Source of the DNA: Sanderia malayensis
Taxonomy: Eukaryota; Cnidaria; Scyphozoa; Semaeostomeae; Pelagiidae
Assembly: GCA_013076295.1 (NCBI GenBank)
Contig: RQOL01000729.1
Coordinates: 5,270,001 to 5,334,000 of the forward strand
DNA length: 64,000 nt
Direction of reading: 5' to 3'
A model generated the notes under the pieces. It was not told the origin of the DNA. It was given only the letters and a program-made list of their open reading frames with translations, and ran no database searches. Below are positions 58,001 to 64,000 of this stretch, piece by piece. The translations under genes and the position numbers were made by a program. The stretch's first letter is position 1. Every line of letters begins with the position of its first letter.

Positions 58001-58343
58001 TGGGAAAATGAAGGATGAGTTGGAGGGAAAAGCAATAGATGAATTTATTGGGTTAGGACCAAAGATGTATTCATGCAAGATAACAGGAGGAAAATCTATA
58101 AGGAAAGCAAAGGGAATCAAGAAACTTGTGGTGAAGAAACACATAAACTATCAAGATTACCAAGAATGTTTAATGATGCATCAAGTTTTTGTTCATGAAA
58201 AACGTAATATAATCTTAAAGAATCAAATGACGTATAGTGTGAAGCAGAAAAAGACATCTCTAGCATCTTTCGATGATAAGCACTACATACTAGAAGATGG
58301 GATACGAACACTACCATATGGACACTATTTGTTGAAACAGTAA
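55015..58343 (+). pseudogene. Maverick/adintovirus-type DNA polymerase B (broken)
   Basis: Successive frames 55015-55665, 55644-56447, 56511-57101, about 57110-57420, 57653-57943 and 58008-58343 follow one polymerase in order. Landmarks: an N-terminal C2H2-like finger (CSECSKEFTKHLNLEHH), another at 55970 (CHFCLSSCNTQESLNKHINIC split), exonuclease motif YADFECIL near 56141, polymerase motif A DANNLYG near 57335, and motif C YMDTDS near 57858. The block between a PTLLDKKG segment (57640) and 57660 is missing, which removes motif B with its catalytic Lys. Together with at least five frameshifts or stops this shows it cannot work. In the family it replicates the element by protein priming. Confidence 0.85.
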
Positions 58344-58561
58344 CAACTACATAGAAAGAGACGCTATATAATAAATAATTGTAAACTATATCTTCTTTGA
58401 ACATATTGTCGAACGTATACATCATTTTGTAACTTATTATTAACATTAAAATATCTACTTATTAACACGTTCATTGTAAGTTGTTTTTTTGTTCTATTAA
58501 TGAGGAAAATATACAATGTTGTCCACATGTGTCACTCTCATACGATTGAATCTGAGTATCA

Positions 58562-58795
58562 TTATAAACCTCTACCAAAGGAATCGTAGAATTCCAGATT
58601 TCTATCTTCATCAATATAGATGGCTACCCAATGTGTACCCTCACCAGTGAAATTATCCTCATTGAAAATAAATGAACAGGGAAGTGAATGTATATTGATT
58701 TTCTTAATTTCATCCTTTCCAAAGACACCATGGAAATATGGAAGCTTTTCCTTCTTTGCTAACAAGTTATTAATTGTAACATCATCCATTACCAA
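58562..58795 (-). pseudogene. Adenain-like cysteine protease, truncated before its Cys
   Basis: Of the Ulp1/adenain fold, the frame shows the catalytic His region GTHWVAIY and LEFYDSFG, the block just before the nucleophile region. It then stops (GRGL), so the catalytic Cys and helix are absent. It overlaps the end of the capsid-like gene by 7 bp on the same strand. In the family it matures virion proteins. Here it is inactive as read. Confidence 0.75.
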
Positions 58796-59580
58796 TCACG
58801 GATGACGTTTTTGTGAGCATTAATTTTAATCACTCTATCAAACTCTCTCAAGAGGATTATATTCAATAGAGAGTCCACAGCATCTGCAAAGTTTATGCTT
58901 ATCCTAAGACTGCCCTCTCGTTTCAATAGATATTCCTCATTTTCACAATTTCCCTTTGGAGTCAAATCAAAACCACAGATTGTGGATCCTTGCTTGAACG
59001 TGGTGTAATCAATCAAGCTTGGGGAATAGTTAGGTGTAGACACCAAACGATTGTAAGCATCCAAATAATCATCATCATCAAAGCTTAACCTGAGAGGAGG
59101 TGTAATCTCTTGATTATCAACAGTTACTTGTATAGCAGAAACATTATTATGTTCAAAATTGAATGGATTTTGTTCAAGCATTCCATTATATGCAGAATTT
59201 TCAACGATTCCAAAGAACAACCTATTCGGAACTTTCCCATTGAGAACATTATCCTGTACCCAGCTAGTTGTAGTACTAGGGATTAGATAAGTCACCATGT
59301 GTGGTTGACAGACTGGATACATGGCTGGAGATTTCATCAGAGTCCTTTCTATGCCCTGTAAGATGGCATCCTTGATGTGTATATGTCGCAGTACCAGTTT
59401 AACTTCTTTTATATGTAGGTTCACCGCAACACCATTTTTACTCATTAAACAAAAAGCATTACTGTTTGGACTCAATCTCCATTGAAGGCGAACTCCAGGT
59501 AGTAAGTTTTTGAGTTGGTTACAGATATTCACGTGTGGCTTTGTCATAACTTTAACGGTTGCACTGTTATCAAATGCCAC
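58789..59580 (-). pseudogene. Capsid-like protein of the F54H12.2-like family, N-terminally truncated
   Basis: The 263-aa open frame contains AMYPVCQPHMVTYLI, NRLFFGIVENSAYNG, NPFNFEHNNVSAIQV, YLDAYNRL and FDLTPKG, and ends in a REFDRVIKINAHKNV-type block. These are the C-terminal blocks of the F54H12.2-like proteins encoded by Maverick/adintovirus-type elements, thought to be capsid components. The frame begins mid-domain, so roughly the first half of the family length is missing. Upstream sequence toward 59700 is low-complexity and holds no continuation. Confidence 0.7.
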
Positions 59581-59919
59581 TGATAGTAGTATATGTATGC
59601 TAACGAGCAGCCGCTTTTTTTTAATGTTTAAGGAAAGGGCAAAGATCGCGCAGGTTGTTGGTTAAATGTTTAAGAAGCGCCCGGCGGATGAAAATGGATG
59701 GGTTGATTTGGATTGTAAAAAAAGTTTGAAAAAGTTAAATTAAAAAAAAGTCGGAAGGGTGGACGGTTTGTTAAATGTTTAAGGAAAGGGTTGTGGATTA
59801 AAACGGATAGTGAATTTTAGATTGATGCAGAGAAAAAAATGAATTAAAATATAATAAATGAAGTGTTTTGGATGATATAAGCAGAAGCGAGTTAAAATCA
59901 AATTAAAATGTGAGAAATC

Positions 59920-60129
59920 ATGAATGGAACAAAGTATGATTGTGGTGTAGAAAAGTTGATGGATATAATAGAATATCATCATGGTGTATTGTTCATGATG
60001 ACTTTGTTCACTTTATTGTTCACGTTTGTGTTTGGAGCACACGGCTATTTTGTTTTAGCAAGATCTTGGGCGGAAATGAATGAGCGATATTGGGAAAAAA
60101 GAGAACGATTAGATGCACATGAAATTTGA
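59920..60129 (+). CDS. Small putative membrane protein
   Basis: A 69-aa frame with one hydrophobic segment (VLFMMTLFTLLFTFVFGAHG) and a charged C-terminus. It lies between the capsid-like gene and further small ORFs. No homolog recognised; it may be a Maverick accessory gene or chance. Confidence 0.3.
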   Translation: MNGTKYDCGVEKLMDIIEYHHGVLFMMTLFTLLFTFVFGAHGYFVLARSWAEMNERYWEKRERLDAHEI

Positions 60130-60145
60130 ATTGTAAAGTGTTAGG

Positions 60146-60256
60146 ATGGAGGAATTAAGTGCAAGTGAATGTGTTGAAGCAGTAAGGGGCTTCGAGGAAG
60201 ACGAAATTGAACCAGTAGAATGTGCATGGATGGATTTCAAGTATTGGAATAAATGA
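60146..60256 (+). CDS. Very small acidic ORF
   Basis: 36 aa, starting MEELSASECVEAVRGFEEDE, 17 bp after the preceding small ORF. Acidic, no motif. Listed because it lies in line with the other small + strand ORFs. Confidence 0.2.
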   Translation: MEELSASECVEAVRGFEEDEIEPVECAWMDFKYWNK

Positions 60257-60406
60257 GGATTGAAATGAACGAAATACAGATGGAGAAGAAAAAAGATAAA
60301 AGAGAGAAATTGCTAGCTGAGAGAATTTAGAAATGAAAATGAAAAAAGGTAAAGAAAAGAAATATGTAAAAGGGAGAAAAAAAGAGAAGAGAGTTAGTCA
60401 GATACG

Positions 60407-60598
60407 ATGGAAATTGAAGAGAGCATACGAGATATGAATGTGAAGTTAGCCAAGTTGAAATGGCGACGGGAGATAGAAAATGTGAAGGTTACGTATTTTG
60501 AAGGAGATGGAGAAAAGTTGAGTGAAATAGAAGATGAAATTGCAAAGCTGGAGTGTCTGAGAGAAAAGCGATTACAAGAAGTAATGAAAGAAGAATGA
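60407..60598 (+). CDS. Small coiled-coil ORF
   Basis: 63 aa, charged and heptad-like (MEIEESIRDMNVKLAKLKWR, EIEDEIAKLECLREKRLQEV). Located in purine-rich sequence, so composition alone could produce it. Confidence 0.3.
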   Translation: MEIEESIRDMNVKLAKLKWRREIENVKVTYFEGDGEKLSEIEDEIAKLECLREKRLQEVMKEE

Positions 60599-60684
60599 TT
60601 GATTGATGGACAGGTGAATGATTGACAGTTAGATTTACTTGGAAGTGTATATAAGGAACAGGGAAGGTGTATGTATTATTTGAA

Positions 60685-61309
60685 ATGGAAGGAGAGGGAG
60701 AAAGTAATCTAAAATTGAGGAAACTATGGGAATTACAAAGAGAAAATAATGCACCGTTGAAGGTACAAATAAAAAACGCGTTGTTGATGAAAAAATTATC
60801 CAAAGTGGATGCTGATTGTGCAGCGATAGTCGAAAAAAACGCATTGGAAATTGATTTGTTGTATGCGAGTGTCATATCCAAAGACTTGCATACGGAAGTG
60901 GAAGAATTTGTGGAAAAAGTGACTGAGATAAATGATGATTGTGTTGAAAAAGGGAAAGAGGTTTGAAGAGGTTACAGAGATGATGTTGAGGGTTGAAGAA
61001 ACGGCGGGGTTTGAAGATGCAAGATTGTTAAAAGGAGAATTTAGTAAATGGTATAAAGTATATATGAAGATGATAAAGATGCTTGAAGATGATATTGATG
61101 ATCTGTTTGAAGAATTGACAAAGAAAATGGATGGGGTGTATAAATCATTGCCGCACATTAGAAATAGTGGTGGGGGAGAATGTTGGAGACAAGTATGGTG
61201 GTTGATTACGGTGTGGGATTTTGTCACACCGATTTTGACGTGGGAGAAAATATTGGAGTTGGTGAGAAAGATAGGACGAGATGATGTTGCTGATATCTCT
61301 AATATATAA
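60685..61309 (+). pseudogene. Charged helical protein, frameshifted and cut by Helitron 2
   Basis: 60685-60966 (MEGEGESNLKLRKLWELQ...) and 60932-61309 (FEEVTEMMLRVEETAGFEDA..., WWLITVWDFVTPILTWEKIL) overlap and appear to be one gene shifted near the A/G run at 60950. The open frame ends 14 bp inside the Helitron (start 61296), so the true C-terminus was displaced. No family recognised. Confidence 0.4.
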
Positions 61310-62299
61310 TCTACGTCGACACGTGACCGGCCGACTGTAAACAATGGGCTATTGTTTATTGAACAATCGACGTTCGACCGAACAATGGGATCAAAGGAGC
61401 GGGCGTTGCCACTCAAAGGCTTTTTTTCTGGGGGTCAATAAGGGTGCAAATTAGTACAAAAATGATCGCTGCGTTGTGCTGATGAAACTAAAGTTTTCCG
61501 CTAATTTCTAACCCCAGCGGTTCGAGAGTTATGACCCATTTTGTGTTCCGACCTTCTAGAAAGTTCCGAGGACCGAGTTAATGAGATGCAAGACGAGCAG
61601 GGAGAAGCACGTGTTTTTTCGGTTGAACGGGCGGCAAGTTGCTCGGGTTTAAACGTGAATACGTGCCGGAAATCAATTGTAAAGACGTGTCAATTGTTGT
61701 CAAGACCTGTGGAGACAATTGGTGAACAATTATTTCAAGGTATTTCCTTTATTCAATTGTTTTTGGCTGAAAATAGCACGAGTTTTGTTTTGTTTCAACT
61801 CACGTTTTTCTTTCGGCTCGAGGGCCTAACCAAAACACGAAGACAATTTTGATTTTCTCGGGTCGTTCTGGGCCGATTTTCCCCATTTAAACTTTCGATA
61901 ACTGTTTATTTACACGAGAACTAAAGTTATCTGGCTTTGTTTTTTCTGTTTTCTTGATTATCCTCTGTTTTTGGACAGTTTTGGCTGAGATTGGGTTTTG
62001 GTGGAAAACACGAAATTTTCATGCAACACGCGTGTGTTTTGCATTTGCGAAAACTATTTTTTAACCTGCCAAAACTTTGTTTTTTTCACACAAATACTTT
62101 CGATAAATGTTCGCCAAGCTATTAGCTTCATGTTGATATTTTCGTGGGTTCTGTAGGACAAAAATTGGCCACGTTAATTTAATTTGAAAGTTTTAGTGTT
62201 TTTAAAGTACTTGATGAATTCATTTTTTCACTTTCAGAAGAAACAGCTTTTAGGGGGGCGGCAGGGTGGGCGCTGGGTGGTCGCTTGCCAGAGGGGAAG

Positions 62300-62985
62300 T
62301 ATGGTAGGGTATGTATGGTAGGGTATGCATTGTAGGGTATGTATTGTAGGGTATGTATTTTAGGGTATGTATTGTAGGGTATGTATTGTAGGGTATGTAT
62401 CGTAGGGTATGTATCGTAGGAAATGTATCATAGGGTATGTATTTTAGGGTATGTATTGTAGGGTATGTTATGTAGGGTATGTATTGTAGGGTATGTATTG
62501 TAGGGTATGTATTGTAGGGTATGAATTGTATGGTATGTATGTAGGGTATGTATTGTAGGGTATTTATTGTAGGGTATGTATTGTAGGGTATGTTTTTTGG
62601 GGTATGTATTGTAGGGTAGGTATTGTAGGGTATGTATTGTAGGGTATGTATTGTAGGGTATGTATTGTAGGGTATGTATTGTTGGGTATGTATTGTAGGG
62701 TATGTATTGTAGGGTATGTATTGTAGGGTATGTATTGTAGGGTATGTTATGTAGGTTATGTATTGTAGGATATGTATTGTAGGGTATGTATCATAGGGTA
62801 TGTATCGTAGGGTATGTATCGTAGAATATGTATTGTAGGGTATGTATCGTAGGGTATGTATTGTAGGGTATGTATTGTAGGATATGTATTGTAGGGTATG
62901 TATCGTAGGGTATGTATCGTAGGGTATGTATCGTAGAATATGTATTGTAGGGTATGTATCGTAGGGTATGTATCGTAGGGTATGT
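62300..62985. repeat. 14-bp minisatellite (TGTAGGGTATGTAT)n, about 49 copies
   Basis: Consensus TGTAGGGTATGTAT with frequent YR variants (CGTAGGG, CATAGGG). It creates spurious Tyr/Thr/Ile/Pro frames on -. It grades into (TATG)n at 62985. Confidence 0.95.
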
Positions 62986-63000
62986 ATGTATGTATGTATG

Positions 63001-63476
63001 GGCATGAGCGGGAGCGAATGCAGCGCGCGAAGCGCCCCAACTAGATTAAGCTTTGTTTACTCGACGGGCTCCGGGGAGGGAGCGAAGCGACTGAACCCGG
63101 CTCATGTTTGTATGTATGTATGTATGTATGTATGTATGTATGTATGTATGTATGTATGTATGTAGGTATGTATGTAGGTATGTATGTATGAATGTATGTA
63201 TGTATGTATGTATGTATGTATGTATGTATGTATGGGCATGAGCGGGAGCGAATGCAGCGCGCGAAGCGCGCCAACCAGATTAAGCTTTGTTTACTTCACG
63301 GGCTCCGGGGAGGGAGCGAAGCGACCGAACCCGGCTCATGTATGTATGTATGTATGTATGTATGTATGTATGGGCATGAGCGGTAGCGAATGCAGCGCGC
63401 GAAGCGCGCCAACCAGATTAAGCTTTGTTGCTTGGGGGCTCCGGGGAGGGAGCGTAGCGACCGGGCCCCCGGCTAG
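63001..63476. repeat. Three tandem copies of the Helitron 3' end module, separated by (TATG)n
   Basis: GGCATGAGCGGGAGCGAATG followed by GCGCGCGAAGCGCGCCAAC, AGATTAAGCTTTG and GGCTCCGGGGAGGGAGCG starts at 63001, 63235 and 63373. The first two end CCCGGCTCATG and run into (TATG)n (63098-63234, 63337-63372). Only the third ends CCCCCGGCTAG. The same module ends Helitron 1. Confidence 0.9.
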
Positions 63477-64000
63477 TCTTTATATAATAAAATGTGATCA
63501 CACGTGACCGGCCGACTGTGAACAATGGGCTATTGTTTGCTGAACAATCGACGTTCGAAAAAACAATGGGATCAAAGGAATTTCCTTGATACCATAAAGG
63601 CTTTTTTTCTGGGGGTCAATAAGGGTGCAAATTGGTATCAAAATGATCGCTGCATTGTGCTGATCAAGGTAAAGTATGTGGCTAATTTCTACTCCAAACG
63701 GTTCAGAAGTTATGGCCCATTTTGTGTTCCGACTTTCTAGAAAGTTCCCCGGATGGAGTTAATAAGATGCAAAACTAGCAGGGAGAAGCACGGGTCTTTT
63801 TAGTTGAACGGGCGGCAAGTTGCTCGGGTCTAAACGTGAATACGTGCCGGAAATCAATTGTAAAGACGTGTCAATTGTTGTCAAGACCTGTGCAGACAAT
63901 TGGTGGACAATTATTGCAGGGTATTTCCTTTATTCAATTGTTTTTGGCTTTAAATAGCACGAGTTTTGTTTTGTTTAACCTCACGTTTTTTGTGTTCAGC
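63477..64000. mobile_element. Non-autonomous Helitron 3, 5' part, head-to-tail with Helitron 2
   Basis: Begins TCTTTATATAATAAAATGTG directly after CTAG of Helitron 2, then CACACGTGACCGGCCGACTG. It can be followed side by side with 61316-61850, with scattered differences, to the window end. Confidence 0.85.

Larger units (their letters stand above)
54027..61295. mobile_element. Maverick/adintovirus-like integrated element, decayed
   Basis: A type-B DNA polymerase on +, then an adenain-like protease and a capsid-like gene on -, and small ORFs, together give a Maverick (Polinton)/adintovirus gene set. Integrase and ATPase genes are not seen. The left boundary is not defined and the right is cut by Helitron 2 at 61296. 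Long duplicated AT-rich words (ATTAAAATATATACAA, ATTTATCATTCAATTTTC) at 54680-54760 lie just upstream of the polymerase. Confidence 0.75.
61296..63476. mobile_element. Non-autonomous Helitron 2
   Basis: Starts TCTCTAATATATAATCTACG after A61295 and ends GGGCCCCCGGCTAG at 63476. The start and the following CACGTGACCGGCCGACTG match Helitron 3 closely and Helitron 1 more distantly. A GGGGGC/GCCCCC stem precedes CTAG. Its 3' half is two tandem arrays plus three copies of the 3' end module. No Rep or helicase. Confidence 0.85.

Noticed and set aside
62250..63005. 251-codon frame on - rich in Tyr, Thr, Ile and Pro
   Set aside because: Translation of the 14-bp minisatellite. All frames are open because the unit lacks stops on that strand.

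Overview
The window is eukaryotic, metazoan DNA, most likely from a cnidarian such as a sea anemone or coral. Signs are its AT-rich base composition, GT-AG introns, TTAGGG-type repeats and a repeat complement I know from anthozoan genomes: SWIM/YqaJ genes, DUF6589 genes, DIRS-like tyrosine-recombinase retroelements, Helitrons carrying an endonuclease and an RPA gene, and Maverick/adintovirus-like insertions. The species call is inference. I found no convincing single-copy host gene, tRNA or rRNA. Essentially every recognisable gene belongs to a mobile element, most of them broken.

Layout. 95-2389 is a gutted PIF/Harbinger transposon with TIRs and a 3-bp target duplication. 2734-23217 is one nested structure. 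The outer element has ends C/GAGTGTTTTCA and flanking TATA. It carries a THAP gene (+) convergent with a SWIM-YqaJ nuclease gene (-). A Helitron (4074-6328) and, 33 bp away, a 5'-truncated LINE (6362-21860, 8-bp target duplication GGCTGAGT) both sit inside the YqaJ coding sequence. The GA-rich LINE tail is in turn split by a ~14.2-kb unit (7615-21830). That unit contains a six-coding-exon tyrosine-recombinase gene, a ~6-kb array of 136/138-bp satellite, smaller inserts, and a repeated TTACATTTGCTGCA-type motif near both ends. Removing the inserts restores one continuous YqaJ reading frame across both junctions, so the order of events can be read directly.

23218-32500 holds a ~87-bp minisatellite, a broken DUF6589-family gene, a telomere-like repeat, MITEs, a fragment of an RPA-like helper gene, two perfect palindromes and long stretches without recognisable content. 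32507-40001 is an apparently intact Helitron2/Helentron-type unit: a 1,996-aa protease-Rep-helicase-endonuclease ORF followed by a two-exon RPA-like gene. 43078-46045 is a defective DIRS-like element bounded by ~360-bp inverted repeats, each made of two tandem subunits. 49089-53717 is a 4.6-kb insertion with a Helitron-like 3' hairpin and CTAG, lying in a CRE-like dispersed repeat. 54027-61295 is a decayed Maverick/adintovirus-like insertion (protein-primed-type PolB, adenain-like protease, capsid-like protein, small ORFs), cut at its right end by two head-to-tail Helitrons (61296-63476, and 63477 to the window end).

How the parts relate. The Helitron Rep/helicase could in principle serve non-autonomous Helitrons, but the non-autonomous copies here have canonical CTAG ends and no visible relation to the 32.5-kb unit. 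The most promising candidate for an undescribed system is the tyrosine-recombinase unit at 7615-21830, with its subterminal repeats and internal satellite. The outer element that pairs THAP with SWIM-YqaJ and has no visible transposase is second.
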